Shown in pieces: positions 7,207 to 16,553 of a stretch of 64,000 nt of DNA (position 1 is the stretch's first letter; every line of letters begins with the position of its first letter). Below the pieces are notes generated by a model. It was not told where the DNA came from. It saw only the letters and a list, made by a program, of their open reading frames with translations, and made no database searches. The DNA is from Pseudohongiella acticola (GTDB taxonomy: Bacteria; Pseudomonadota; Gammaproteobacteria; Pseudomonadales; Pseudohongiellaceae). Location of the stretch: NCBI RefSeq assembly GCF_001758195.1, contig NZ_MASR01000001.1, positions 1,364,001 to 1,428,000 of the forward strand, read 5' to 3'. Both the position numbers and the translations under genes were made by a program.

Positions 7207-9552
7207 ATGCTGACGACACACGCTCAACCAACATTTGCTCAACCAGCTTCTAGTCAACCAACATCTGGCCAGCCAAAATTCAGCAAACGGCTTCTTGGTT
7301 GCGCCATCGCGCTGGTCGCCGTTGCCAGTCATGGCGCAATGGCGCAAGACGGCAGTGCCACTGCTCCCGTCGAAGAGATACTGATCTGGGGCAGTGACGC
7401 CGGTCAGCGTTCCAGCATGAGCCATCCGGCCAGCGTGCTGACGCAGGATGATCTGGCCAGTATCAATATCGCCACCACCGAAGATGTGGTCAAGTACGAA
7501 CCCAGCCTGGTCATTCGCCGTCGCTTTATCGGCGATTCCAACGGCACCATCGGCATTCGCGGCGCCAATATGTTCCAGACCTCCCGTTCCATGGTGTTTG
7601 CCGACGGTGTGCCTTTGCACTACCTGCTGCAATCACGCTGGAACGGCTCGCCACGCTGGTCCATGGTGTCCGCCAGTGAAATAGCACAGGTTGAAGTGCT
7701 TTATGGACCCTTCTCTGCTGAGTACAGCGGCTATTCCATGGGCGGTGTGGTCCTGATCGAATCGGCGATTCCGCAGCAGCGTGAATTCCATTTTGACAGT
7801 TCCTATTACTCGCAGGAATTTGACGCATACGGCTTCGATGATCGCGTCAACGGTTACAAAACCTTCTTTTCATTCGGAGACAAGATTGGCGACACCAGCC
7901 TGTATTTCTCCTATAACCGCCTGGAGAATGATTCGCAGCCACAGACGTTTTACTTCGGCGCCAACAACAGCAGTCCGACAGCCAGCAATGTCACTGGCGG
8001 TGTTATAGGCAACGACCAGTACGGCAACTCCCAGCTCTGGTTTGGTGATACCGGTGTGGTCGATACCGAGACCCAGAACTACAAAGTCAAAATCGGTCAC
8101 GACATTGGCGCCTGGTCCGGACTACTGAACATTGCCTATGAAGATCGCGCTTCCGGCCACCAGCCCAACGCCTATATGCGCGACAGCGGCGGCGACCTGA
8201 TCTGGAGCGGCAATGTTCGTCAGGACGGCGATGGCATCAGCATTCCTGCCGGTCGTCTGGGTGTCGGCGAACAGGAACGTGACAGCCTGTCGCTGGGTCT
8301 GCGTGTGCGTGGCCCATTGACTGACAGCATTGACCTGGAAAGCAATTTCAATCAGTTTGCCATTGTCCGTGATGAAAGCCGGGATTCACTGCGCAATCCG
8401 GCAGACCCGGGATTCACACCGGCGGGTCAGGTTACCGACTTCGGTGATACCGGCTGGCAGAGCGCAGAAGTAAAGCTGACCTTCAATGACCTGGGCGTCG
8501 ACAATCTCGGCCTGGTCACTGGCCTGCGCTACGATGCCTACGAGCTGAACATTGATGTCTACGACTCCAATGATTACCAGTCAGGTGACAAAGACAGTCT
8601 GAACAGCAGCAGTGGCGGCGAAACAGACGTCAGTGCCGCGTTTGCTGAACTGAGCTGGCTGCCCACGCAACAATGGGCGTTGACACTGGGTGGTCGTTAC
8701 GAATCATTCAACAGCGACAGTGGCTACTACACCACATCGGTTGGCGGTGCCGTACAGCCGGTAACAGTGCCGGGTCAATCACGCAGTGCGTTTTCACCCA
8801 AATTCACGGCCGCCTATCAGGCGACCGATAACTGGACCCTGAGCTACGCCGTGGCCGAAGCCTACCGCTTCCCGATTGTGGAAGAGCTGTTCAGCCAGTA
8901 TCAGGCCTACAACACCATCAACCAGGCCAATCCGTCATTGAAACCGGAAGCCGGGCTGCATCACAACATCGGGGTTGAATACGGTTTTGACGGCGGTTAT
9001 ATCCGTGTCAATGCGTTTCAGGAAAGCATTGATGACGTGATTGAAGCGCAGTCAGAAACGCTGGCAGGCGGCGTGTCTGTGCGAACCTTTATCCCGATTG
9101 ACCAGGTCGACACACTGGGCGCTGAATTTATCGTCAACGCCAGTGATCTGTGGCTGGACAATCTGGATGTCCGCTTCAACACAACCTTCACCGATAACGA
9201 AATTGTCCGCAATCGCGTCGATCCCAGCATTGAAGGCAATGTCTATCCAAGACTGCCTGAGTGGCGTGCCAACCTGCTGGCGACCTACCACATCAGTGAT
9301 GACTGGAACGTTGGTCTTAACTACCAGTATGCTGACACCAGCTTCGGCCGTAATGATAACCGTGACACCGAGCAGAACGTGTACGGTGCACAGGATGGTT
9401 ATTCGCGCGTGGGCATCAAGACAGACTACCGCTTCGCAAACGGCTTCTCAGTGGGTGCAGGTGTCGACAATATCGGCAACGATATCGACTTCGTTGCCCA
9501 CCCATGGCCAGGTCGAACTGTTTATCTGAACGTGTCATACGACTGGCAGTAA
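7207..9552 (+). CDS. TonB-dependent outer-membrane receptor
   Basis: A 781-residue protein. The N-terminus is unusual: before a normal signal (LLGCAIALVAVASHGAMAQ, cleavage near residue 48) lie four imperfect five-residue units of the form xQPxx (residues 6-25). After the signal come a PVEEILIWGS stretch that may act as a TonB box, the plug domain (residues about 65-185, with GIRGANMF and VEVLYGPFSAEYSGYSMGGVV) and a 22-strand-type barrel ending in the aromatic NVSYDWQ. The ligand cannot be read from sequence and no Fur-box-like site was seen upstream. The ribosome site AGGAAA lies 6 bases before the ATG, the only usable start in frame. Confidence 0.92.
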   Translation: MLTTHAQPTFAQPASSQPTSGQPKFSKRLLGCAIALVAVASHGAMAQDGSATAPVEEILIWGSDAGQRSSMSHPASVLTQDDLASINIATTEDVVKYEPSLVIRRRFIGDSNGTIGIRGANMFQTSRSMVFADGVPLHYLLQSRWNGSPRWSMVSASEIAQVEVLYGPFSAEYSGYSMGGVVLIESAIPQQREFHFDSSYYSQEFDAYGFDDRVNGYKTFFSFGDKIGDTSLYFSYNRLENDSQPQTFYFGANNSSPTASNVTGGVIGNDQYGNSQLWFGDTGVVDTETQNYKVKIGHDIGAWSGLLNIAYEDRASGHQPNAYMRDSGGDLIWSGNVRQDGDGISIPAGRLGVGEQERDSLSLGLRVRGPLTDSIDLESNFNQFAIVRDESRDSLRNPADPGFTPAGQVTDFGDTGWQSAEVKLTFNDLGVDNLGLVTGLRYDAYELNIDVYDSNDYQSGDKDSLNSSSGGETDVSAAFAELSWLPTQQWALTLGGRYESFNSDSGYYTTSVGGAVQPVTVPGQSRSAFSPKFTAAYQATDNWTLSYAVAEAYRFPIVEELFSQYQAYNTINQANPSLKPEAGLHHNIGVEYGFDGGYIRVNAFQESIDDVIEAQSETLAGGVSVRTFIPIDQVDTLGAEFIVNASDLWLDNLDVRFNTTFTDNEIVRNRVDPSIEGNVYPRLPEWRANLLATYHISDDWNVGLNYQYADTSFGRNDNRDTEQNVYGAQDGYSRVGIKTDYRFANGFSVGAGVDNIGNDIDFVAHPWPGRTVYLNVSYDWQ
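7222..7281 (+). repeat. Four 15-base tandem units at the 5' end of the TonB receptor gene
   Basis: Four imperfect in-frame copies of a 15-base unit built on GCTCAACCAACATTT run head to tail. They encode AQPTF, AQPAS, SQPTS and GQPKF. They precede the hydrophobic core of the signal peptide. Copy-number change would lengthen or shorten the region before the signal without shifting the frame. Confidence 0.8.
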
Positions 9553-9572
9553 TGACAGAAAACCGACCGACT

Positions 9573-9603
9573 GACCGTCTTGCGTTTATCGCGTGAGACG
9601 GTC
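9573..9603. terminator. Possible hairpin between the convergent receptor and aroA genes
   Basis: GACCGTCT (9573-9580) pairs perfectly with AGACGGTC (9596-9603). The hairpin overlaps the last codons of aroA and lies 20 bases past the receptor stop. No long T-run follows on either strand, so it would be a weak intrinsic terminator at best. Confidence 0.35.
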
Positions 9604-10881
9604 AAACAGTTCAAAATAACCAGGGAAGGTTTTTGCCGTGCAGCCCGGATCATTGATGGTGACCGGGCTGTCACCAAACGCAGCCAGAGAAAAACACATC
9701 GCCATGCGATGATCGTCATAGGTATCAATCTCGGCCGACAGGATTCTTGCCGGTGGCGTAATCACGATGTAGTCGTCACCCTCTTCCACCGTGGCACCGA
9801 CCTTGCGCAGCTCTGTGGCCATGGCGCTGAGACGGTCAGTCTCCTTCACCCGCCAGTTATAGATATTGCGAATCGCAGTCGATCCTTCAGCAAACAGTGC
9901 CGTGGTGGCAATGGTCATCGCCGCATCGGGGATGTGATTAAGATCCACGTCGATGCCTTTAAGCTGGCCGCGACTGACTTCGATCCAGGTATCACCCCAG
10001 GCCACTTTTGCGCCCATTTGTTCCAGAACATCGGCAAACCGGGCATCACCCTGCACACTCGCCGCCCCGGTACCATGAACACGCACCGTGCCACCGGCAA
10101 TAGCGGCGGCCGCCAGAAAATACGAGGCTGACGAAGCGTCACCTTCCACCATGATGTCACCCGGTGCACGGTAGTGCTGACCGGCGCGCACCACAAAGCG
10201 CTGATAGTCGTGGTTGTCGACTGTCACGCCAAAGCGTTGCATGACATCCAGGGTAATACGAATATAGGGTTTGGACACCAGCTCACCTTCAACCACAATC
10301 TCCAGATCGCCCTCACACAAAGGCGCGGCCATCAGCATGGCGGTGAGAAACTGGCTGGAAATATTGCCACGAATGCTGACCTGGCCACCACGCAGGCGTG
10401 AACCACGAATCAGCAGGGGCGGGTACGATTCTTCGCCCAGATAAGTGATATCGGCGCCGGTGGCACGCAGGCAATCGACCAAGTCACCAATGGGGCGCTC
10501 ATACATGCGAGGCTCACCGGTCAGGGTAAACTCGCCGTCACTGGCGGCCAGCGCCGCGCACAGGGGGCGCATGGCGGTACCAGCATTGCCCAGGAACAAC
10601 GTCAGTGCGCCGTCGTACGAGAGACGCCCGCCTTTGCCCTGCACCAGGCATTCAGTTTTGTCATCACTTAGCGTCAGTTTGACGCCCAGCGCGGTCAAGG
10701 CCTGCAGCATGTAACGCACATCGTCACTGTTCAGCAGGTTGCTGATGCGGGTTTCCCCCTCAGCCAGGGCCGCCAGCAACAGGATACGGTTGGACAGGCT
10801 TTTGGAGCCCGGCAGGGTAATTTCCCCGTGGGCAGTGCTGACGGGCGCCAGCACCAGGGACTCGTTGGTTTGGGAAGACAT
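9586..10881 (-). CDS. aroA: 3-phosphoshikimate 1-carboxyvinyltransferase (EPSP synthase)
   Basis: A 431-residue cytosolic enzyme of the shikimate pathway that joins shikimate-3-phosphate and PEP to give EPSP for aromatic amino acids. Visible motifs are [20 protein letters not shown] near the N-terminus, [20 protein letters not shown] with the PEP-binding NAGTAMRPL core, [15 protein letters not shown] in the middle, [22 protein letters not shown] and the end [16 protein letters not shown]. The class [10 protein letters not shown] form argues for a glyphosate-sensitive type. The start at 10881 (MSSQTNESL) is chosen over ATGs at 10896 and 10914 because the conserved domain begins shortly after; no start has a strong ribosome site. 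Confidence 0.95.
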   Translation of the reverse strand: MSSQTNESLVLAPVSTAHGEITLPGSKSLSNRILLLAALAEGETRISNLLNSDDVRYMLQALTALGVKLTLSDDKTECLVQGKGGRLSYDGALTLFLGNAGTAMRPLCAALAASDGEFTLTGEPRMYERPIGDLVDCLRATGADITYLGEESYPPLLIRGSRLRGGQVSIRGNISSQFLTAMLMAAPLCEGDLEIVVEGELVSKPYIRITLDVMQRFGVTVDNHDYQRFVVRAGQHYRAPGDIMVEGDASSASYFLAAAAIAGGTVRVHGTGAASVQGDARFADVLEQMGAKVAWGDTWIEVSRGQLKGIDVDLNHIPDAAMTIATTALFAEGSTAIRNIYNWRVKETDRLSAMATELRKVGATVEEGDDYIVITPPARILSAEIDTYDDHRMAMCFSLAAFGDSPVTINDPGCTAKTFPGYFELFDRLTR

Positions 10882-10970
10882 AATGGAAACACGCATTGGC
10901 AGACGGGAATGCATTGAGTATAGCGGATTACAGCGCTACGCTCAAAAAACGAGCACGGTCAGGGTAATCA

Positions 10971-12044
10971 CTACTTGCCGGTATTACCCGTCGCGCCAGC
11001 ATCCGTTGAAGCCTGACGCTGCGGCTTGCCGCTTTGATACTTCAGGCGGTTCTCCCAGCGTTTGCGCGCGAATCGGCGCATATTGGGAATATCATCGGTC
11101 TCGTCCATGATGGCCTGGCCCAGTATGGTCTCCAGCACGTCCTCCATGGTCACCAGGCCCAGCCAGGTGCCATATTGGTCGTAGACCATGGCCATGTGCT
11201 GGTGTTCAGCCAGAAATGCGCTGAGCAGCGCCTCAGCGCTGATTTCATCGGTGACAATCTTGACTGGCTTGATCAGGTCCGCCACATTGGCATCCGGGTC
11301 AGCGTCCAGCAGTTCGGCGCGAAATACCACTCCGTGCGGGTGTTCTTCCTGATCCACCACCGGGTAGCGTGAGAATGCGGTGTCGCGCATGGCATCAAGA
11401 ATGTCGTCAACCGCTGAGTCTGCCAGCAGGTACTCGCAAACCGTCTTAGGCGTCATGATGTCCTTGATCAGCACTTCATGCAGATCCAGAATATTGGCAA
11501 TCACCCGGCGCTCGTCTTCGTCCAGCTGATCGGTGTCCCGGCCCAGATTGGTTAATGCCTTGATCTCCGAACGCAGATCAACGTCCGATGTGCCCACCCC
11601 CATCCATTCAGTGATTTTGTCCGACATCATGATGAACGGTTTCAGGATCAGAATCAGGAAATTCAGGGTCGGCGGTAACCAGGGCACCAGACTCTGCCAA
11701 TAACGTGCACCCAGGGTTTTGGGGATGATCTCGGACAGGATCAGCACCAGGAAGGTCATCACCGCCGATGCAACCGCCAGATAGCCATCACCAAACACAA
11801 TGCCCACCTGCGCACCAACACCGGCTGCACCGAAGGTGTGGGCAACGGTATTGAGCGTGAGGATGGCAGCCAGAGGCTGGTCAATCCGGTCTTTGAGTTT
11901 GCGCAGCTTGCGATACAAAGACGGATCGGTTTGCCGAAAACGCGTGACGTGACTGGGAGTTAACGAAAGCAGCGCCGCTTCCAGCAAGGAACAGACGAAG
12001 GAAACGCATATGGATAAGAGTGCAAATACCAGAAGTAGGCCCAT
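10971..12044 (-). CDS. CNNM-domain/CBS-pair transmembrane protein (hemolysin C/CorC-like family)
   Basis: A 357-residue inner-membrane protein. Three or four hydrophobic segments of a CNNM (DUF21) domain occupy about residues 1-160 (GLLLVFALLSICVSFVCSLLEAALLSL, then LVLILSEIIPKTLGARYWQ). A CBS pair follows (IMTPKTVCEYL... and VYDQYGTWLGLVTMEDVLETILG). The SEIIPKTLGAR signature is strongly conserved. Family members bind adenine nucleotides through CBS and are implicated in magnesium or other divalent-cation efflux. The C-terminus ends in a basic, low-complexity stretch rather than a full CorC-HlyC domain. The start at 12044 is preferred to an upstream TTG at 12065. Confidence 0.88.
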   Translation of the reverse strand: MGLLLVFALLSICVSFVCSLLEAALLSLTPSHVTRFRQTDPSLYRKLRKLKDRIDQPLAAILTLNTVAHTFGAAGVGAQVGIVFGDGYLAVASAVMTFLVLILSEIIPKTLGARYWQSLVPWLPPTLNFLILILKPFIMMSDKITEWMGVGTSDVDLRSEIKALTNLGRDTDQLDEDERRVIANILDLHEVLIKDIMTPKTVCEYLLADSAVDDILDAMRDTAFSRYPVVDQEEHPHGVVFRAELLDADPDANVADLIKPVKIVTDEISAEALLSAFLAEHQHMAMVYDQYGTWLGLVTMEDVLETILGQAIMDETDDIPNMRRFARKRWENRLKYQSGKPQRQASTDAGATGNTGK

Positions 12045-12136
12045 AGAGGGTCTTTGAATCTCCAAAAAACAGGGGATTTAAATGCTACTACACTAAGCGG
12101 CGCGGTCACAAACATTTACGTCAAAGGCAATCACGC

Positions 12137-12343
12137 TCAGGCGCTCAGCGCCGACGTCATTGCCTCCCCCGAATTGCGTTGCCAGAACTTTTCGTGCGCA
12201 AAGTAGACCACCGTATTGATGGCTGGCTCTACCAGCGCCACAGCGCCACCAATGAGCATGCTGCCAGTCATGGCCCATGCCACAGTGAAGGCAGTGATAA
12301 AGTGCAGCACGGCAAAGCTGGCGGTTTTTTGTACCTGTTTCAT
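12137..12343 (-). CDS. DUF2061 family small membrane protein
   Basis: A 68-residue protein with two hydrophobic helices. It starts MKQVQKTASFAVLHFITAFTV and contains the GSMLIGGAVALVEPAINTVVYFAHEKFW stretch that typifies DUF2061 proteins. Function is unknown. The start is set at 12343 because GAGGACAGG lies a few bases before that ATG. A Fur-box-like sequence lies about 110 bases upstream, so iron control is possible. The gene stands alone on the minus strand. Confidence 0.8.
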   Translation of the reverse strand: MKQVQKTASFAVLHFITAFTVAWAMTGSMLIGGAVALVEPAINTVVYFAHEKFWQRNSGEAMTSALSA

Positions 12344-12454
12344 AGTCCTGTCCTCATTCGGTTGAAGTATGGTCACCAGCGGCGCTGGCGGCTACTTCGA
12401 TGGAGAAAGCATAGGACAGGTGAGGCGCATTGGGAATTTGTTAATTCCTATCTT

Positions 12455-12473
12455 GATGATAATAATTATCAAT
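12455..12473 (-). promoter_or_regulatory. Candidate Fur box upstream of the DUF2061 gene
   Basis: The sequence GATGATAATAATTATCAAT is close to the palindromic Fur consensus GATAATGATAATCATTATC. A -35-like TTGATA overlaps it on the minus strand. It lies about 110 bases before the DUF2061 start and just beyond the 3' end of the amidohydrolase gene. This is a judgement by eye. Confidence 0.45.
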
Positions 12474-12508
12474 AGCATTTTGCGCACACGCTGCAGACTC
12501 TTGTCCTT

Positions 12509-13975
12509 TTAGCCCCCCAGCTTCAGGAAATTAAGAAATTCACGCCGGGTCTTAGGCCCATAGGTTTTAAAGTGCGGTTGCGGATTGTTCATGTAAGCCA
12601 GTTTGCGCTGACTGACACTGTCAGCGGCCAGGAAGCTCTGGATTTCCGTGGCGGAGATGCGGTACGGCACCGCCGCATTCAGACCAAACACTTTGCGGCG
12701 CAGCTCAGGGGTGATCTCGGGATAATCAAAGCGCTCCTGAAACTCCTGTGAAATCTGGAAGGTGCGGAATGCCTGAATCTGGTCCTGCGGCGAGCCGTAC
12801 CAGATGGAGTCGGTGCCCCACAGTACATTGTCGTGACCGACATATTTAAACAGTTTGCCCAGTGAATGCGCTGCATTGTCAGGGTCGCGCATCAACAGAC
12901 GCCAGGTGCTGCCAAGCTCGGCATAAACATTACTGTTGGGCGCGACATCGTTGTCGATCAATGACTGAATCAGGGTATCGATACCCATGCGGTTTTCACC
13001 GGGCGCAAAAGCCTGTTCGGTGATGGAGTTGTCATAACCCGAGTGATAGATCAGGAAGTTCATGTCCGGATACATTTTCGCCACCACGCCAACATCGTCG
13101 CAGCGGCTGTGCTCCAGTGACACCGGGCCAAAGGGCAGGCCTTTGTGAATACAGATATTGCGCACTCCCAGCGAGCGCGCGCGCTCAATCATCGCCAGAC
13201 CGGGGTCATCGCTTAACCAGTAACCAACGCCGCCGGGGCCAAACTGGGTATAGGTTTTAAAGGCACAGATATCCCAGCGCTCAGCCAGCTCGTCCATCGC
13301 TTCCAGGTCGCCATCCTGGTTGGGATTGACGCGGCCGTGGATCATCAGGCGTTTGCTGCCGTCCAGCTGCGCCACGATATTGCGGGTTTCGTTGGCATCT
13401 TCGATGGTCACCGGTTCACGCTCCTGCGTTGAGGGCACAAAACTCAACACCATAATGGAGGTATCGCTGTCCAGGAACACGTCCTTGATAAATTCATCGG
13501 CACTCAGGCAGTTGAGATAGGCACGGTCGCCCGGCATATCGGCCAGCTCACAACTGGCTTTTTCCATACCCGAATATGGGGTTGAGTTTTCCGGCACCAG
13601 GTTCAGCCAGGCGCCATTGGGATTCACATAGTGACCTTGCACATCAAAGATGAACTCGTTGCCATCGACCTCGGCCTGCGCCAGTTGCAGATCCAGCGCA
13701 GCATCATCACTGATCTGGTGAAAACCACCGCGTTTGCCGACGGCCGCATTGGCGGCATTAAACGCCAGCAACGTGCTGGCGGCACCGCAACTGGACACCA
13801 GAAATTTGCGACGGTCCCAACCGCGACGTTTGGCATGCGTGGTCGCATTGTCATGGGCAAGCTTATTGGCTTCGACATTGGTTGCCGACAAGGGCATGGG
13901 CGCGTATTCGCCATTGGAGGTGGTGTCGATCTTGATGGGCAGGCGGGTTCCGTCTTTATCGATATCGTTGTTCAT
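12509..13975 (-). CDS. Tat-exported amidohydrolase-family protein
   Basis: A 488-residue protein with a twin-arginine signal at about residues 50-80 (WDRRKFLVSS followed by a hydrophobic core ending NAANAAVG). It is preceded by an unusually long n-region of about 50 residues. The mature domain resembles the amidohydrolase_2 (metal-dependent TIM-barrel) family: LMIHGRVNP, CIHKGLPFG, NFLIYHSGYDN and GTDSIWYGSPQDQI supply histidines and an aspartate at the expected strand ends. Relatives are decarboxylases or hydrolases; the substrate is not known. The gene lies downstream of the PQQ dehydrogenase on the same strand, but a terminator separates them, so it is probably transcribed on its own. Confidence 0.8.
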   Translation of the reverse strand: MNNDIDKDGTRLPIKIDTTSNGEYAPMPLSATNVEANKLAHDNATTHAKRRGWDRRKFLVSSCGAASTLLAFNAANAAVGKRGGFHQISDDAALDLQLAQAEVDGNEFIFDVQGHYVNPNGAWLNLVPENSTPYSGMEKASCELADMPGDRAYLNCLSADEFIKDVFLDSDTSIMVLSFVPSTQEREPVTIEDANETRNIVAQLDGSKRLMIHGRVNPNQDGDLEAMDELAERWDICAFKTYTQFGPGGVGYWLSDDPGLAMIERARSLGVRNICIHKGLPFGPVSLEHSRCDDVGVVAKMYPDMNFLIYHSGYDNSITEQAFAPGENRMGIDTLIQSLIDNDVAPNSNVYAELGSTWRLLMRDPDNAAHSLGKLFKYVGHDNVLWGTDSIWYGSPQDQIQAFRTFQISQEFQERFDYPEITPELRRKVFGLNAAVPYRISATEIQSFLAADSVSQRKLAYMNNPQPHFKTYGPKTRREFLNFLKLGG

Positions 13976-14133
13976 GGTGCGGCAACCTCTTACATTTGAA
14001 TTATTGGCGGGTCGATCGCTGAACGTTCACCTTCGAATGTAGCAAGAAATCCGTCACCTGAACATCAATTCCCGACGCCACAGACGTTCCTTCCGCCGCA
14101 ACGTCGGGCGCATCAAAGTCAGCCGTCAGCCAT

Positions 14134-14172
14134 AAAAAAACCCGCCGTACCTTGTCGGTGCGACGGGTTTTT
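14134..14172 (-). terminator. Intrinsic terminator after the PQQ dehydrogenase gene
   Basis: On the minus strand a GC-rich stem (AAACCCGTCGCACCGAC paired with GTACGGCGGGTTT) is followed at once by a run of seven T residues. It lies about 45 bases past the stop of the PQQ dehydrogenase and before the amidohydrolase start. Confidence 0.85.
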
Positions 14173-14215
14173 AATGCTCGGGCCCTGACGGATCAGAGCC
14201 CAGGCAGCGTCACCA

Positions 14216-16261
14216 TCAGTCCGGCAGAGCCAGTGCTGTCAGTGTGCCACCGGTTTGCAGCATCACGTACTGCTTGCCTTCGTGCTGGTAGTTCATCATG
14301 CCATAGCGGCTTTGCTCAGGCACGGCAACAACGCCCAGTTGTTCGCCAGTCTCTTTATCGACTGCAAACAGAGCTGGCGTGCCGTCGCTCATGGAGCTGG
14401 CGTACATCAGCATGGTATCGGTGACCGTCATTGGCGCAACAGTACCGCTGCCGGTGTTGCCAACGTCGATGCCTTCCAGCGCCGGATGGTTCTTGACGCG
14501 ATCAGGGGTTTCACCAACAGGGATGAACCATTTGTGATCACCGGTGTTCAGGTCGATCGCAGTGATGCGGCTGAACGGTGGCTTGAACAGTGGCAGACCC
14601 TGTGGACCACGCACCAGTGCTGAACGCAGCGGAGCGTAAGCTGTGAAGGTGGTGCCTGTCGGCAGCTCGAGCATGGCATCACGCTCCTGCGCCGGTGCCA
14701 TGATACGGTTGGTGCAACCCTTACGTGAGGTTACAAACAGCGTACCCGTGGTCGGATCACCAGCAGCCGGACCATCGATGTTGACACCACCGATGTCACC
14801 TGGACACCACAATGCGGCAGTCTTGCCCATTTCATTGTCACGGTGCAGTGGTGGCTGGAACAACGGACCGGTTTCAAACTCGGAAATGGCTTCAATAGCC
14901 TGCTGGCGCAGTTCCGGTGTGAAATCGATCAGGTCGTCGTGGGTCAGACCCTGCATATCGTAAGGCGCTGGTTTGGTCGGGAAAGGCTGTGTTGGAGACA
15001 ACACTTCACCCGGGATCAGACCCGCCGGTACTTCACGCTCTTCGATTGGCCAGATTGGCTCACCGGTTTCGCGGTTGAAGACGTAGGTAAATGCCTGTTT
15101 GCTCACCTGCGCCACCACGGGCACAGTCTGACCGTTTTGCTGGATGTCCAGCAGTACGGGTGCAGTCGGCGTATCGTAATTCCAGATGTCCTTGTGGACC
15201 AGCTGGAAGTGCCATGCACGCTCACCAGTAGAGGCATTCAGCGCGATCAGGCTGGTGCCATACAGGTTATCGCCCTGCAGGTGACCACGATAGAAGTCGA
15301 TGGACGCAGCATTGGTCGGAATGTAGACCATGTCCAGTTCCGGATCGGCGGCCACAGGTGCCCAGGAAGAAATCTCACCAGTGTATGCGCGTGGGTCTTC
15401 GAGCTGGTTGCCATCGCCATCCTGCCAGGTATCCCAGCCGAATTCGCCTTTGTCCGGAATGATGTTGAAGGTCCACTTGTGCTCGCCGGTTTTGCTGTCA
15501 AAACCGAGGATGTCACCGGGAATATTCTCGAAACGGGTCTGGTTGTAGCCCTGCTCTGCCGAGTTAGGTACAACAACCGTGCCGTTCACCACGATGGGTG
15601 GAGACGAGCCAGTGATGTAACCTTCTTCCAGCGGGATGCCGTAGTACGGGTCAAACTCGTAACCATTGGCTTCTGCCAGGATTTTCTGCAGGTCGACAAC
15701 ACCGGTTTCAGGGAAACCTTCAACACCGATCTCGTGACCAAAACCTTCCAGCGGTGCGCCGGTTTTAGCGTCCAGCGCGGTCAGGAAGAAACCCGGGCTG
15801 ATGATGTAGATAACACCTTTACCGTCGACTTCCGCGTAGCCTACGCCTTTACCGTAGTCTTTACGCATGGAGTATTCGTGACGGAAAGTGTGCGGTTCGC
15901 GGTAGGACCAGATGGTCTCGCCGGTTTCCGGGTCCATCGCAACCACATGGCGGCGATCGCCGGCTACTGTGTATAGAACGCCGTCGATATAGCTTGGCGT
16001 TGAGCGACCACTGCTGGCACCAAAGCTGGCGCCGTCCCAGACCCAGGCCGTCTCAAGGGATTCAAAATTGTCTGCGTTGATCTGTGACGCCGGCAAATAT
16101 CGGGTATGCGCAAAATCGGACCCGAGGCTCATCCATTCGATTGACTCTTCCTGGGCAGTCAGCAGCGCGGGAGCGCCCATCGCCACGCCTGCTGCCAGAG
16201 CAGCCAGGCCGGTCAGCACAGGCTTTTTGACAAAGCCGCCTGCCAGTAATTTACTTTTCAT
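14216..16261 (-). CDS. Exported PQQ-dependent dehydrogenase (quinoprotein beta-propeller)
   Basis: A 681-residue protein with a signal peptide (VLTGLAALAAGVAMGAPALLTAQ, cleavage near residue 37). The mature part is an eight-bladed PQQ propeller with repeated tryptophan-docking motifs such as GETIWSYREP, GERAWHFQLVHKDIWNYDTPTAPVLLDI and TGDHKWFIPVGE. It oxidises alcohols, sugars or related substrates in the periplasm and passes electrons to the respiratory chain. There is no C-terminal cytochrome c domain, no N-terminal membrane anchor, and no partner cytochrome or PQQ synthesis gene beside it. The start at 16261 is set by GAGGAGAG 10 bases upstream. The substrate is unknown. Confidence 0.9.
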   Translation of the reverse strand: MKSKLLAGGFVKKPVLTGLAALAAGVAMGAPALLTAQEESIEWMSLGSDFAHTRYLPASQINADNFESLETAWVWDGASFGASSGRSTPSYIDGVLYTVAGDRRHVVAMDPETGETIWSYREPHTFRHEYSMRKDYGKGVGYAEVDGKGVIYIISPGFFLTALDAKTGAPLEGFGHEIGVEGFPETGVVDLQKILAEANGYEFDPYYGIPLEEGYITGSSPPIVVNGTVVVPNSAEQGYNQTRFENIPGDILGFDSKTGEHKWTFNIIPDKGEFGWDTWQDGDGNQLEDPRAYTGEISSWAPVAADPELDMVYIPTNAASIDFYRGHLQGDNLYGTSLIALNASTGERAWHFQLVHKDIWNYDTPTAPVLLDIQQNGQTVPVVAQVSKQAFTYVFNRETGEPIWPIEEREVPAGLIPGEVLSPTQPFPTKPAPYDMQGLTHDDLIDFTPELRQQAIEAISEFETGPLFQPPLHRDNEMGKTAALWCPGDIGGVNIDGPAAGDPTTGTLFVTSRKGCTNRIMAPAQERDAMLELPTGTTFTAYAPLRSALVRGPQGLPLFKPPFSRITAIDLNTGDHKWFIPVGETPDRVKNHPALEGIDVGNTGSGTVAPMTVTDTMLMYASSMSDGTPALFAVDKETGEQLGVVAVPEQSRYGMMNYQHEGKQYVMLQTGGTLTALALPD

Positions 16262-16553
16262 ATTCACGTGCACTCTCCTCATCAAGCCAAAAACAATATT
16301 CGGGCTTTTGTGGTTTTCTTGTTGTCAGCATTCGCCAGGACGTACCCCACCCACACCGGCTAAGCAGTTCTGCAGCCCCCCTTCTACAGGCTTACTGAAC
16401 CGCTGGCTTACTGAGACTCGCTCTCAGAGGGAAGGAGGGTCGAGGATACCGCAACACCTGCGCCAAGTCCATATGAGCGCCTGTCATGGATTTAATGTCG
16501 CCATTTTGCTACTTTAGAAGTCCGATTTGCCGCATTTTACCGGACCCGAATTT

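Noticed and set aside
6535-7632. 365-codon minus-strand frame spanning the Usp end and receptor start, with CWLxxxWLS repeats
   Set aside because: The repeats are the antisense reading of the receptor's 15-base tandem units, and the frame crosses two well-supported plus-strand genes.
14843-15976. 377-codon plus-strand frame inside the PQQ dehydrogenase gene
   Set aside because: Antisense shadow; the minus-strand protein is a clear quinoprotein with a signal peptide and terminator.
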